A stretch of DNA of 64,000 bases, taken from the NCBI GenBank assembly GCA_946902985.2, contig OX336389.2, positions 279,231,527-279,295,526 on the forward strand, in the 5' to 3' direction. The first letter of the stretch is position 1, and every line of letters starts with the position of its first letter. Of this stretch, positions 10,588 through 21,171 are shown one piece after another. The stretch is from Meconema thalassinum (lineage: Eukaryota > Arthropoda > Insecta > Orthoptera > Tettigoniidae). The translations under genes were made by a program, and so were the position numbers. The notes below the pieces were generated by a model that ran no database searches, was not told the DNA's origin, and saw only the letters and a list, made by a program, of their open reading frames with translations.

Positions 10588-11170
10588 GTTGTTGTTAGGT
10601 CACTCTAGGGGCTTGGGTCACCTTGGTCACCAGCCCCGTACTTGGGCGTATGATCAACTTGTCTGATAACCTGTCTTGTAACCAGCTCGTGGCTAAATGG
10701 TTAGCGTGCTAGTCTTTGGCCCGAAGTGCCCCGGGTTCGATTCCAGGTCGAGCCATCAGGGATTTTAATCTCCTGGGGTTAATTCCCGTGGCTCGGGGAC
10801 TGGGTGTATGTGACGTCTTCATCATCACTTCATCCTCATTACGACACGCAGGTCACCCATGGGCGTCAACTAGAAAGACCTGCACGCGGCCTCTCCGGAG
10901 ACCACACGATCATTCATTACCTGTGTTGTCTGTACTACAGTAGTGTGTGTAACTGCAAATTGATTAGCGTCGGGATTAGGGTAGGTGCCCCGGGACTTGA
11001 CATATAATATATGCACGGCATTTGTTTGAAGGGAGAGTGGATAAGACTCGGGATAGCCGCTGTCAGCGCCAGGATTCAAACCTGTGATCTCGGGGCTTAC
11101 TGCAGCTCCCCGTCGTGGTCGTGGTTGGCACTCTAACGTACACGGCTACGTCGCGTCAGGGGGTTCGCTG
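10588..11170 (-). repeat. SINE-A split by a SINE-B
   Basis: The tail portion ('taggggcttgggtcacc...cttgtctgataacctg') runs to about 10679. The rest resumes at about 10914 ('acctgtgttgtctg') and continues to the head region near 11160. The split is caused by the SINE-B at 10681-10913; short 'acctgt.ttgt' words on both sides look like its target duplication. Confidence 0.85.
10681..10913 (+). repeat. SINE-B nested in SINE-A
   Basis: The tRNA-like head has 'ggctaaatggttagcgtgc' (A box) and 'gggttcgattcca' (B box). The body is 'tcctggggttaattcccgtg' and 'gggactgggtgtatgtgacg'. The tail is 'agaaagacctgcac' and 'ggagaccacacg'. Confidence 0.9.
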
Positions 11171-11584
11171 GTAGGAAAGTCATTGGATGTTCAGTATTTG
11201 TTTTATAGTCCACAACATTTAGTGATTAGTTTGTTATTAGAGAATAATCCGGGGGTGGGAATTACTGACAACTACCCTCATGTCAGCAGCAAGCTGTACT
11301 GTACATAGGGGTGTGGGGTGCGATACAAGGGGCTTGGCGCAGCTGTGGGTCGTGGGAACCTTCTCAACAGCGGTTCAGCATATGTCACCACCCAGTTTGT
11401 ATTATGTTGTCCCGCGCATATTTCCAAATACATCTGCTTGCCGTCATTCTCAATGAATACAGCTCGTACGGGTTATTCTAAAAATGAGCTTATATGCTTC
11501 ATTCCTACAATTGCGGTACCAGATAAATCAGAAGTTATACTGAATCATCAGAGATCTTCATTTATCCACAGGATTTCTGACTTA
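11171..11584. other. Unique stretch
   Basis: Short open frames at 11084-11308 and 11318-11587 show no domain. I see no recognisable repeat. Confidence 0.45.
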
Positions 11585-12215
11585 TAGAGCTGTTGTTAAT
11601 TCCTTTAGGTGCTTTGCGGCATGCGTGGTCATGTAGCCCCGAGCACTTGGGTGTGTGTACATCTTGTCTGATAACATATAATAATTATAATGATCGTCTG
11701 ACATCCGGAGAAGCCGATTGCAAGTCATTCTAGTTGATGCCCGTGGGCGACCAGCATGTAGTAATTAGGATGAAGTGATGATGAAGACGTCACATACACC
11801 CAGTCCCAGAGCCACGGGAATTAACCCCAGGAGATTAAAATCCCTGATGGCTCGGCCGGGAATCAAACCCGGCGCACTTCGGGCCAAAGCCTAGCGCGCT
11901 AACCATTTAGCCACGGAGCCGGACATCTTGTCTGATGACCTCTGACAACTGCGATGTCTGTACCAGAGTGTGTATTTGTAATTCAGGTAGGATTTGGGTA
12001 GGAAGCGGCCGTGGCCTGAGGTAAGGTACCATCCCGGCATTTGCCTGGAGTAGAAGTGGGAAACCTCGGGAAACCAAGTCCAAGATGGTTGAGGTAGGAA
12101 TCGAACCCGCCGCTTATCACGAGGTTGAGTGTACCCCGTTCCAGCCCTCAGACCAGAATTACATTTCTTGGCAGAGTCGGCAATCCAACCTGGAGCTCCA
12201 GGGCGACAGCCAAGA
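11585..12215 (-). repeat. SINE-A split by a SINE-B (second case)
   Basis: Tail at 11590-11670, body and head at about 11927-12215 ('aatcgaacccgccgc', 'acagccaagaaggtgg'). A SINE-B lies between them, flanked by the 14-bp word acatcttgtctgat on both sides. Confidence 0.9.
11690..11925 (-). repeat. SINE-B nested in SINE-A, opposite orientation
   Basis: Reverse of the copy at 10681-10913: tail side first ('cccgtgggcgaccagcatg', diverged), then 'gatgaagacgtcacatacac', then the head 'gggaatcaaacccggcgc' and 'gctaaccatttagccac'. Confidence 0.88.
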
Positions 12216-12454
12216 AGGTGGACACCTGTGGGTCAATATTAAAACGATGACATAACTGCCGTAAACAACGACGAGAGTGTGTATCCATCCGAATCAACAG
12301 TTTGTTGTAATTCAGGGCCTAGAGGACAGTGGACAGCGATCATTCACCAAGCTCATATCTCTAGAGACTGGCTTATGTCTAAGGAAAGGAGGTTGAGTCC
12401 CGTTTGCACAAAGTTCTTCCTCTCGACAGATTTTTTCAGATTCCGTTAAGTTAT

Positions 12455-12930
12455 ATATAGTAGTGCATTATGCAACAAGCCTATAATGGCAATAATCAAG
12501 ACGCGAGTATGTTTATAAAACGACGCTTCGCTCGTCTTATAATTTCCATACGAGTGTCATAATTGCCATTATAGGCGAGTTGCATACGACTGTTTATGTT
12601 CGAAGATAATTATAACTTTATTTTATGTTTGAATATAGATATGCATAAATATTTGTCGAGATTCCACCAGTTTCGTTTATTGAACAGAGCGCGTGGGACG
12701 CAGAGAATACCTTGTATTCGATAAAGTAGGAGGCCGTGGAAGTCAGCGCAGGTGCGATGCTATTCTTACCTATTTGGTCAAACAGCTGTACCGCAATGAA
12801 AACCTTGAGCTCTGATTGGTGGAGAACCTGAATCTTAATGGAACTTGAACTATAATGAGCCTCTTTAAGATGCAGTTTTCTGGCATATAGACTAATATTT
12901 ATATTTCGGCATGGACGAACAAGGAAATAT
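12455..12930 (+). mobile_element. Hairpin-headed MITE family M1, copy 1
   Basis: It starts 'cattatgcaacaagcctata' and folds on itself ('cctataatggcaat...attgccattatagg') around a CGAAGC-type loop. It then continues 'gactgtttatgttcg' and 'gtttcgtttattgaacagag', and ends near 'ggacgaac'. Two further copies lie at 21392 and 23493. There is no coding capacity. The complementary words 'gtttatgttcga' inside and 'cgaacataaac' at the end suggest terminal inverted repeats. Confidence 0.85.
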
Positions 12931-12949
12931 TATTTGGCTGAGTATGTTT

Positions 12950-13036
12950 AAGTTGCCCGTGCTTGTAGGTCGTGGTCCGGGCAGGATAGGGAGATAATAT
13001 CCTGCCTAGACCACGGCTTACAAGCCCAGACAACTT
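12950..13036. repeat. Short perfect-type hairpin flanked by a 20-bp direct repeat
   Basis: Arms 'aagttg.ccgtgcttgta' and 'tacaagcccagacaactt' enclose 'ggcaggatagg...atcctgcc', with a small loop. The word 'tatttggctgagtatgttta' precedes it (about 12931-12950), and a near copy ('tatttggctgagaatgttta') follows at about 13077-13097. This resembles a fold-back insertion with target duplication. Confidence 0.6.
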
Positions 13037-13237
13037 GACGTAGTCGTGAACGCCGGCCGTGAAAGCCTAAGCTGTTATATTTGGCTGAGAATGTTTAGAA
13101 TATAATTTTAAATGCATTTTGTTCTATGCATTTTCCAAATGTATACATGCGGTTTTGAAGAAAAGAGTGAAAACTTACTTATGACATACACTGAAAACCC
13201 CCCTCTCCCCTGTTAGCATTCGACTACACTATTAACA

Positions 13238-13284
13238 CGGGGCTGGTGACCAAGGTATCCCTAGCCCCTAAAATGAATTAACAA
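13238..13284 (+). repeat. Severely 5'-truncated SINE-A tail with target duplication
   Basis: Only the last 47 bp of SINE-A ('ggggctggtgaccaagg...ctagcccctaaaatg') are present. The word acactattaacac occurs immediately before and after. Confidence 0.8.
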
Positions 13285-13299
13285 CACACTATTAACACG

Positions 13300-14160
13300 T
13301 GAAAGTTTGCCGGGCATGTTGAATTTTCTTAATAATTATGTTGCTATTTGCAGTAGAGTTTCGGTCACCCGTTTTATCTCTCCCAGCATTCTCTCGTGCC
13401 TGACCCAGACGATTGTCAGAGTCTCGTCTGTCCCATTCCCGAGTTGTTTATGACCGCCGCGGCAATTTGCCTTCGTGTGACTTCTCGTGAAACACATTTT
13501 TGCAACACTCTGCATTTCTAAGATAGTTTGATTCAAGTGAAATTCATTGTTTCTTAAAGGCTTACATTATGTACATGAATTGTGAACAAATCTTTCTTTG
13601 AAATGCACACGTTGAGTCATGAGATTTTGCAATACATGCGTAATTATTTTTGTACATCGAGACACTAGGTAGTTAAACAGGATACATTATGTAATTTTGT
13701 CAGACCATTTACTGCGAAGGCAAAATAACAGGTGCTGAAAATATTTAGCGTGAGCAATTTGCCTTCGTGCGACCTGTCGCGTTCTAAAAAGGGCGCAAAC
13801 TCTGGCGTGTTCATTTGTAACGAAGATCTCAGCTAGGGTCGTTTCCTTCTGTATGTTTTGATGATGATGATGATGATAATTCTTGTCTTAATGGGCCTAA
13901 CATCCAGGATATTAGCCCGACTAAATGTTTCATGCATGGGTAATTCCTCATAAAAATATTAAAAATTAATAATAATAATAATAATAATAATAAAATTCAA
14001 TTATTATCGGATGGCCTCAGTAACCCTGGTGTAAAACCTTTGAGTTGGAGCCAGTTTGGAGACCTACTCCCCAATTTTGACGTTTATCACGATCATCTGG
14101 TAAAGAAACTGGAACTCTATTGGATGACTTGCGGCTGAAATTTAATTAACTTTGTAGTTG
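13300..14160. other. Unique stretch with two microsatellites
   Basis: No gene recognised. It contains (GAT)6 at about 13859-13876 and an (AAT)n tract at about 13967-13994. Confidence 0.55.
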
Positions 14161-14164
14161 ATAT

Positions 14165-14400
14165 TTCATTAGAGAGGCACGGACATCGTAGTCATTTATC
14201 CTCGTGTACTTGGGTGTGTGTATAGAATTTGTCTGATAATCTGTGTTATTGTGGTGTATGTAGTAGTGTGTTAGGTATTTGTGATAGAGGCAAGGATTGG
14301 GAAGAAATTGGTCGTGGCCTTAAGTTAGAAACCATCCTGGCATTTGCCTGGAGTATTAGTGGGAAACCACGGAAAACCATTTGCAAGATGGCTGAGGTGG
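14165..14400 (-). repeat. SINE-A, 5'-truncated at the head side
   Basis: Tail words 'tgtacttgggtgtgtgtat' and core words 'ggcatttgcctggagtatta' and 'aaccacggaaaacc' read on the + strand as the complement of SINE-A. It breaks at 'gatggctgaggtgg' and joins a SINE-C fragment. Confidence 0.85.
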
Positions 14401-14485
14401 TTTGGATTCCACGTAAAAAGTCGGTCCCATGACTTATGATCGCGAGATTAACTATCACGTAAGACTACAAGCTTCCTTCCTTTGC
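14401..14485 (+). repeat. SINE-C 3' fragment
   Basis: 'tttggattccacgtaaaaag', 'catgacttatgatcgcgag' and 'actacaagcttccttcc' match the tail of the SINE-C at 49140-49345. Confidence 0.8.
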
Positions 14486-14489
14486 TTTC

Positions 14490-14658
14490 AAGTGCCGGGA
14501 TGGTACCTAACTTAAGGCCACGGCCTCTTCCTACCTCGATTACAAGTACACACAAGTACAGACATGCCAGTTAAACAGGTGATCAGACAACTTCTACACA
14601 TCCAAGTACACGGGGCTACATGAACATGATGTCACAAAGCCCCTAAAGGATCAACAAC
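14490..14658 (+). repeat. SINE-A 3' half, head-to-head with 14165-14400
   Basis: It begins inside the core ('gtgccgggatggtaccta') and runs to the tail end 'cacaaagcccctaaagg'. Together with the upstream reverse copy and the SINE-C fragment it forms an inverted composite. Confidence 0.85.
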
Positions 14659-14894
14659 TGTATCGCCAAGACTATTGTCGCACACGTAGTCATACTCAAA
14701 CTTCTACAACCACGCATTTCTTCAAAACACAGCACTTCCCAGACATGCTCGTTGCACAATATGTCTTCTATTCCTGCAGAGATCAACTTCCTGATATTCG
14801 TTATGGGTATTTCAGATTAGCCTATATATAGGATGTTTTAAAATGGAGATACCACCTGTTTGTATTACGCCATATGGGAACCTGTCCGTCAGAA

Positions 14895-15190
14895 TCTGAA
14901 ATCCACGGACATATTCTTTGCCGTACCATGGAGGTCCGGATTCGAATCCCGGCTCTGCCAAGAAATCGCGCTGATAAGAGGTGGGCTCGTGTCCTATCTC
15001 AACCATCCTAGAAGTGGTTTTGCGTGGTTTCCCCACTTCTACTCCAGGAGAATGTGGAGATGGTACCCAAATGAAGGCCAAAGTCCTCTCCTACAAATAT
15101 CCTAGCCCCAATAAGTAGTGCAGACATTTCAGTGGCACAAGTTATCAGACAGACACTACATGACCGCGAGTTCACAAAGCCCCATCACAC
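14895..15190 (+). repeat. SINE-A copy
   Basis: B-box-like 'ggattcgaatcccggctc', a shortened body, core 'cctagaagtggttttgcgtg', and tail 'agttatcagacagacacta' to 'cacaaagcccc'. Confidence 0.85.
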
Positions 15191-16340
15191 CATTACAGTA
15201 CACTGCATAGGCCTAACATATTTTACCATAGTTCAGCAGAAATGGATGAAGGGTAGATCTCTGCTTACTGAACTATCATAGTTCAAATACTCTAGTTACA
15301 ATACTGGTGTGTAAAAGAAACACTGAGAGAAAGTTAAACCAGAGGCGTCCAGTCTTTGCACGCTCGGCGTGCTGGCTATGCTGCACCGCGCGCCGGCAGG
15401 TTGGCTCTTACCTCACTTGGCTGGGCTGCCTGCCCTTACTGATATAACTGCCTCAGAACTAATTGACCCTTGTGAAAATCAAGTAGGAAGCTGAAGAGAG
15501 AGAGTCTGCTTACCTCAGCCTGCTGGGTGCTGTCCGCTGCGTCACCCGTCAGTCGTCAGAAGTACACTCTGTTCCCGCAGCAACTGTCACTCACTCACTC
15601 ACTCACTCACTCACACGATAACAACCATTATTTATTTCACTCGTTACAAACTGTATTAGGTGATTAGAATAATTAAATGATACTAATACGTGTACTGGAA
15701 TAATATTGTAACGAAAATATGACTATATAGTTCAGCACTGTACCGTTAATAATCAACAATTCTTTCTGTGTGTTGTGGTACGATGCGTTGTCAACAACAA
15801 GCACTGAGTTGCATTCCAAATTAGGGATCAACTTTTTTTAAACTAACGAATATAATATTCACTGTTCATATCTTTGTGGTAATCCTCACTTCTTTTATGT
15901 GACTGGTAAATAAGTAGCACGTTGGGAACAACTGGCTGACTGTACCTCTCTGTTATAAATCTGTCACAAGAAGCAGCCTTTCTTCCTTCGCCCCCTCTCG
16001 CCCCTTCCCAACCCTCTTCTGCATTGCAAGCTGTCATTGAACTTGAGGTAGGCCCGTTGGCCAGCTTCAGTTTCTCACTCACGGGCCAATTTGTTCCGAG
16101 GGACGTATACCACTGCGATAGCCCTTAGACGCGTCTGACGAAGTCAAGTTGGGATCGCTAGCGCACCGGACTTAATGAAAACAAGCATACAAACAAACTG
16201 ATCGTCCAATGCGTTGATTGACCGATACATGTATACTGTGTTTCGCGCGGTTCTCCACATACCGATACTTGCAGATTACGTGCTTAGCACTAAAATGTCA
16301 AACATACTGATAATGTATCATGGAACTCATTTAAGGCATT
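15191..16340. other. Unique stretch with (TCAC)n
   Basis: A (CACT)n tract occupies about 15587-15614. Short frames (for example 15843-16082, minus) have no domain. The word 'cagaggcgtccagtctttgc' at 15341 resembles a hAT-type tip, but no matching right end was found. Confidence 0.5.
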
Positions 16341-16344
16341 GCAA

Positions 16345-16470
16345 TGATGAAGACCTCTCAAACACCCAGTCTCCAACCCCGGAAAATGAAACAAATTCAA
16401 CCCGATCGGAAATCAAACCCTGAGCCCTTCCGACAATTGTCCAGGACATCAATCCACTTGGCCATAATAC
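16345..16470 (-). repeat. SINE-B copy, diverged
   Basis: 'gatgaagacctctcaaacac', 'cagtctccaaccccgg' and 'gaaatcaaaccctgagccc' follow the complement of SINE-B from body to B box. Confidence 0.7.
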
Positions 16471-16682
16471 CACCTGATTCCCGAATCCTGTTGCATGGTT
16501 TATTTCATCAGTAAAATAAAGTGCTTATTCATACTATCTCGCATTACCATAAGTAGGCCTAGTGGCAAATTATGACAGGCTACAAATACTATAACATAAA
16601 ATACACTATTAATTCATTTATTTATCCATTAATTCATCTTGATATCCAGAATTGTGCTTCCTTCATGAACAGCACTTATCGC

Positions 16683-17159
16683 CAGTGGCGGATCCAGGCC
16701 TTGCGGGGCCCTGGGCGATATGATAAGGCGGGGCCCACAACAATAGGAAATAAAAAATATTAAATCCAATGGAAAGTAGTTTTGTAATAATAATAAAATA
16801 AAGAATAGTTACAATATTTTGAATACAATACAGTACATTTTTTAATAATATGAAAGAAACCTTTAAGTCCCCTTGAAGATTATGAAAACTATGAAATATT
16901 AAAATATTACTTTGCCACTTTTTTCCTGCTGAAGTCTTCTATTATTTCACTGAAATTGCTAAACGGTCAAGGGAGGTCATAGCTGCACTAAAAATAAATT
17001 TAAAACATAAAAAAATAACAAAATTATAAATTAGTGTGAAAAGTATAATTAATTAATTAATTAATTAAATAAATTTAAAAAATCCATGGCGCGGCTCCCC
17101 CCCGGAATTGCGGGGCCCTGGGCGATCACCCTCCTCGCCCTCCCCTAGATCCGCCCCTG
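16683..17159. mobile_element. hAT-type MITE with 8-bp target duplication
   Basis: The termini are CAGTGGCGGATCCAGG on the left and the complement of CAGGGGCGGATCTAGG on the right. The flanking 8-mer cttatcgc is duplicated at 16675-16682 and 17160-17167. An 8-bp duplication and CAG-type tips are the hAT signature. The 477-bp interior is AT-rich and non-coding, with inverted 'gcggggccctgggcgat' words at both ends. Confidence 0.92.
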
Positions 17160-17344
17160 CTTATCGCCTTTCCTATTTGAAAGTACAACTATCTACTTCT
17201 TGCTTAGGCTATGTTTTCTGTCTTTATATCACGTATTATATAACATACAGTGTCATGCAATTCACACTTTGCTGCGAGCATCATTTTTGTGGTAACATTC
17301 CAGCTGCTATGGACCATCATTTTGTTTTCACATCTTGTATAAAT

Positions 17345-17395
17345 GATGTAGTACAGACATCACAATGACACAGGTTATCAGACAGACACTACCAT
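17345..17395 (+). repeat. SINE-A tail fragment
   Basis: 'gtacagacatcacaatgaca' and 'aggttatcagacagacacta' match the SINE-A tail region only. Confidence 0.7.
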
Positions 17396-17419
17396 TTCCC
17401 CATTACACTGGTAATTGTA

Positions 17420-18204
17420 CATTGAGTGAACAAAAGTCACGGGAAGGGTAGTCCCATGAGAAAATGTGCCATGTATGACTCCCGAGCGTTGGGGCTAGCT
17501 GTGGTGGAGCAGAGCAGTCTGTCACAGACACGAGGGTTGTGAAATAGGCAACACGTCGCGAGTTAACAGACGTTGAAAGTGGGAAGAACATCGGCGCATG
17601 GCGCATGGCTCATAGAATTTCAGAGATTACACGTGAATTCGGGTCTTCGAGGTCAACAGTGTCGAGGGTAGATCTTCAATATCGCAGAGATAATGTTACC
17701 ATCCACGTAAACCACCACACGGGATGACCACAGGTGATTAACGAATGGACATCACGTCACCTCAGCAGAAGATAATAATAATAATGTTATTAGTTTTACG
17801 TCCCTTTTAACTACACTGGCTTTTAGAGACGCCGGGGTGCCGGAATTTTGCCCCGAAGGGGATCTTTAACGTACCAGTAAATGTACTGACAGGGCTCCCT
17901 CGCATTTGCGCACCCTCAAATGCCAGCTGACTGCGCCAGGTTTCGAACCTGCAACCTTGGGCTCAGTAAGCGAGAACGTTACCCCTGAGCCACGCAGCCA
18001 GACACCTCCTCAGCAGAAGCATACGGGGCGATCGAAGGGCTACTGTGAGTCAGAACACCGCCCAGTTGAATGTTGGGAGGCAGGAACCCATTTCTTGTCG
18101 ACTCGATGCCTCGCCGTATTGCAGCCGTTTTTAGGGCTCGAGGAGGAGCAACTCGTTATTAACATCATATTCCGTGCTTTCCAATGACTTTTGGCCACTG
18201 AGAT
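17420..18204 (+). mobile_element. Tc1-like element relic with TA borders
   Basis: The tips are CATTGAGTGAACAAAAGTCA on the left and a diverged complement ('tgacttttggccactgagat') on the right, each next to TA (17418-17419, 18205-18206). Inside the left end, 'gagttaacagacgttgaaag' and 'aacagtgtcgagggtag' correspond to the start of a Tc1-family transposase gene (N-terminal helix-turn-helix). Almost all of the coding region is deleted, and a SINE-D occupies the middle. Confidence 0.82.
17772..18005 (-). repeat. SINE-D nested in Tc1-like relic
   Basis: An (ATA)n-type tail at 17773-17787 is followed by 'ttttacgtcccttttaac', 'gccccgaaggggatc' and 'tcgcatttgcgcacc'. The tRNA-like head is 'aggtttcgaacctgc' and 'gttacccctgagccac'. 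The word ctcagcagaag flanks it at 17761-17771 and 18008-18018. Confidence 0.88.
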
Positions 18205-18205
18205 T

Positions 18206-18435
18206 ATAAAATGTATTTTATCAATTGCCTTTCCGACTTGACTACCGCGGCTGACAAGGACAACATATATCACTGTAAGAACAACAATAAACAGCAGGTC
18301 CTAAATTTTCGGAATTTTCCATGTTTCATGGCATGTGTTTTTTTTCTGCTTGTGACCACTATCAAATTTAGGCCTACGGCTGGCATAGATGTAACAGAAC
18401 AACCGTGTAAGACTCCTGGAAGCCATGGCCTTGCC

Positions 18436-18437
<2 letters not shown>
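18206..18437. other. No feature recognised
   Basis: AT-rich sequence ending at a TAA microsatellite. Confidence 0.4.

Positions 18438-18482
<45 letters not shown>
18438..18482. repeat. (TAA)n microsatellite
   Basis: About 15 uninterrupted trinucleotides. They make the poly-Ile and similar frames seen here artefactual. Confidence 0.95.
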
Positions 18483-18483
18483 T

Positions 18484-18889
18484 ACGGCCCTATAATCCCC
18501 TAAGGGCAATTGCCTCCTGCCTAGGCAGGGATTTTGCTCCATTACACTCATTAGGTGAGCAGTCCTAAAGAGTAGTGAGGCACCTTGCGGTGCACTTTTC
18601 TGGCATGTTTGTCTCTGTTCTTGAATTGTTCTTATAGCTATTGATATACCTATTCCTAACCTAGTTACAGTATTGTCTATGTAAAACACTGCAATTATCC
18701 TCGCAACAAAAGCTGTGTGGAACCACGTGATTTCAGAATATGACAGATTTAAGGTTCTATAATAACCCTGTACTTAGCACATCTTAAAACCTCCAGTATG
18801 GACATTAATTAGAAAATATCGGGAAATATAAGTATTCTTCTAAAGTGATTGTACGAGAATATGTTTGATCCGGGTGCGTGATGGCGCAG
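18484..18889. other. Unclassified stretch after microsatellite
   Basis: 'cccctaagggcaattgcctc' and 'gcctaggcagggattttgc' look SINE-like in style next to a TAA tract, but no second copy exists in the window, so it remains unassigned. Confidence 0.35.
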
Positions 18890-18985
18890 TTTTCAGTGGT
18901 CGGAGATTGCACGTGGATTTGAGTTTCCGAGATCAACAGTGTTGAGGGTAGATCTTCAATATCGCAGAGATAATGTTACCATCCG
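18890..18985 (+). repeat. Tc1-like fragment, second copy
   Basis: 'gagatcaacagtgttgaggg' and 'atatcgcagagataatgtta' nearly repeat 17640-17710, so it comes from the same Tc1-like family. No tips are visible. Confidence 0.8.
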
Positions 18986-19170
18986 CGTAAACTGCTGCAC
19001 GTAAACCACTAAAGCGGACAGAGTTTGATTCCTGGTTAATGCATTTGGGACATTCGAGGTGAAATATCACATCCGGTGGTTCGGGTTCTTCGTGAAAACG
19101 TGGTCTCGTGGCTTAAGATCGCAAGATTAACGGTCACGTAAACCTACAAGTTTCCTTCTCATTATATGTC
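18986..19170 (+). repeat. SINE-C copy
   Basis: It has a head remnant with 'agagtttgattcctgg', then 'cgaggtgaaatatcacatcc', 'tggtctcgtggcttaagatc' and the tail 'aacctacaagtttcc'. It adjoins the Tc1-like fragment directly. Confidence 0.75.
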
Positions 19171-19611
19171 TGATAAATTATGCATTAATAAAAATCGAAT
19201 TTTAGGTGGGAAAATCTTTGAAAGTAACGAGCGGGTAAATTTATTGGAAACATTTTCTTTAAGATAATTGGAAAACGCCATTTAAAGTATTTGGCAGTTG
19301 TGCAATGTTGTCTAAATTTGAATATCGTAATGATTAAACAATTTGGAATTTTGCCTCGCTGGCTACAGACAACAATTTTGAAGGTCGCATATGGCCTGCG
19401 GGTGTTGTCTGAACGACCCTCGCTTGAAACTGTTTCATTTTATAATGTAGGCTACTCGTAATGTATACTGGGCTAATCAATAATAAATCATTGATCTTTA
19501 AACTACTGTACAATGCTCATGGATCATTTCCATACAGTCTACTCTATCGCTAAGAATGTAGACTCTTCATTCGAGAGCCACATGAAAACAAGCTAGGTGG
19601 TCACTATTGCA
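19171..19611. other. AT-rich stretch without gene
   Basis: No coding frame or repeat recognised. Confidence 0.45.
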
Positions 19612-20690
19612 GTTGGGTGGTGTGGGACTCAAACTCACGACCCAGCTGGGAGTATTGTTAGGTGGTGTGGGACTCAAACCCACGGCACAGCACGACCCGG
19701 CTGGGAGTATTGTTGGGTGGTGTGGGACTCAAACCCACGACACAGCACGACCCAGCTGGGAGTATTGTTGGGTGGTGTGGGACTCAAACCCACGCCACAG
19801 CACGACCCGGCTGGGAGTAATGTTGGGGGGTGTGGGACTCAAACCCACGCCACAGCACGACCCGGCTGGGAGTAATGTTGGGTGGTGTGGGACTCAAACC
19901 CACGACACAGCACGACCCGGCTGGGAGTATTGTTGGGTGGTGTGGGACTCAAACCCACGCCACAGCACGTCCCGGCTGGGAGTATTATTGGGTGGTCCAG
20001 GACTCAAACCCACGCCACAGGACGACCCGGCTGGGAATATTGTTGGGTGGTGTGGGACTCAAACCCACGCCACAGCACGACCCGGCTGGGAGTATTGTTG
20101 GGTGGTGTGGAACTCAAACCCACGACACAGTACGACCCGGCTGGGAGTATTGTTGGGTAGTGTGGGACTCACACCCACGACACAGCACGACCCGGCTGGG
20201 AGTATTGTTGGGTGGTGTGGAACTCAAACCCACGCCACAGCACGACCCGGCTGGGAGTATTGTTGGGTAGTGTGGGACTCAAACCCACGCCACAGCACGA
20301 CCCGGCTGGGAGTATTGTTGGGAAGAGTGGGACTCAAACCCACGCCACAGCACGACCCAGCTGGGAGTATTGTTGGGTGGTGTGGGACTCAAACCCACGC
20401 CACAGCACGACTCGGCTGGGAGTATTGTTGGGTGGTGTGGGACTCAAACCCACGACACAGCACGACTCGGCTGGGAGTATTGTTGGGTGGTGTGGGACTC
20501 AAACCCACGACACAGCACGACCCGGCTGGGAGTATTGTTGGGTGATGCGAGACTCAAACCCACAACACAGCATGACCTGGCTGGGAGTGTTGTTGGATGG
20601 TGTTGGACTCAAACCCACGCCACAGCACGACCCAGCTGGGAGTATTGTTGGGTGAAGCGAGACTCGAACCCACAACATGGCTCTATTTGA
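19612..20690 (+). repeat. 55-bp minisatellite, about 19-20 copies
   Basis: The unit contains 'gggtggtgtgggactcaaac', 'ccacgccacagcacgaccc' and 'ggctgggagtattgtt', with a constant 55-bp step (for example 19715, 19770). Because 55 is not a multiple of 3, every frame reads through as a 55-residue repeat, which explains ORFs of up to 312 codons. On the minus strand each unit carries 'gggtttgagtcc', close to a Pol III B box. The last unit ('gagactcgaacccacaac') is the most tRNA-like. Confidence 0.95.
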
Positions 20691-20785
20691 CTGGGAAAGT
20701 TAGCGTGTGAGTTAAGTTGCTGCTTGCAGCTGGGGACTGACATCTGGGCGGCTGCAGCTGATTCACTTCATTTTGGTTTCATTAA

Positions 20786-20950
20786 CAGTTTAAGTAGCAG
20801 CCGTCCTGTCGACCCGCCGCCTGCTGGGGAGGGGGGTAGGGGAAGGGAACTTGGTTCGGCGCCCACAGCCAGTACCTGATTCTACCCCTGCACCCTTGCA
20901 ACCGACTCGGACAGAGTCGCGAATTGAACCCGGTTTCACCAGGTTCGACT
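20786..20950 (-). repeat. tRNA-headed SINE (type G)
   Basis: On the minus strand, 'ccgggttcaattcgcgac' gives a B box and 'gtcgaacctggtgaaa' lies upstream. The body includes 'tgggcgccgaaccaag'. An (AAC)n tract adjoins at 20951. Only one copy is in the window, so the family is inferred from style. Confidence 0.55.
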
Positions 20951-21171
20951 AACAACAACAACAACAATAATCAGTGGACCCATGCGATAGTATGAACCAC
21001 CAGCCCGGCTTTATTGTTATGCGGGATCCATGTGACACAGTTTTTGACAGGGGCTATAATCGCACTTTTAAAACAAGCTATCGATAATTATGAAATGAGA
21101 GAGTAATTAGTCACTACGGTGGGTAATTCTCTTTCTTCTGAATGTCCATTTGTTACGATCGGTTACTTGTA

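Noticed and set aside
15341..16110. hAT-type element starting at 'cagaggcgtccag'
   Set aside because: No matching inverted end or 8-bp duplication was found.
19607..20545. 312-codon open frame with a repeating peptide
   Set aside because: It is a by-product of a 55-bp tandem repeat lacking stops in all frames. No ATG context or codon signature.
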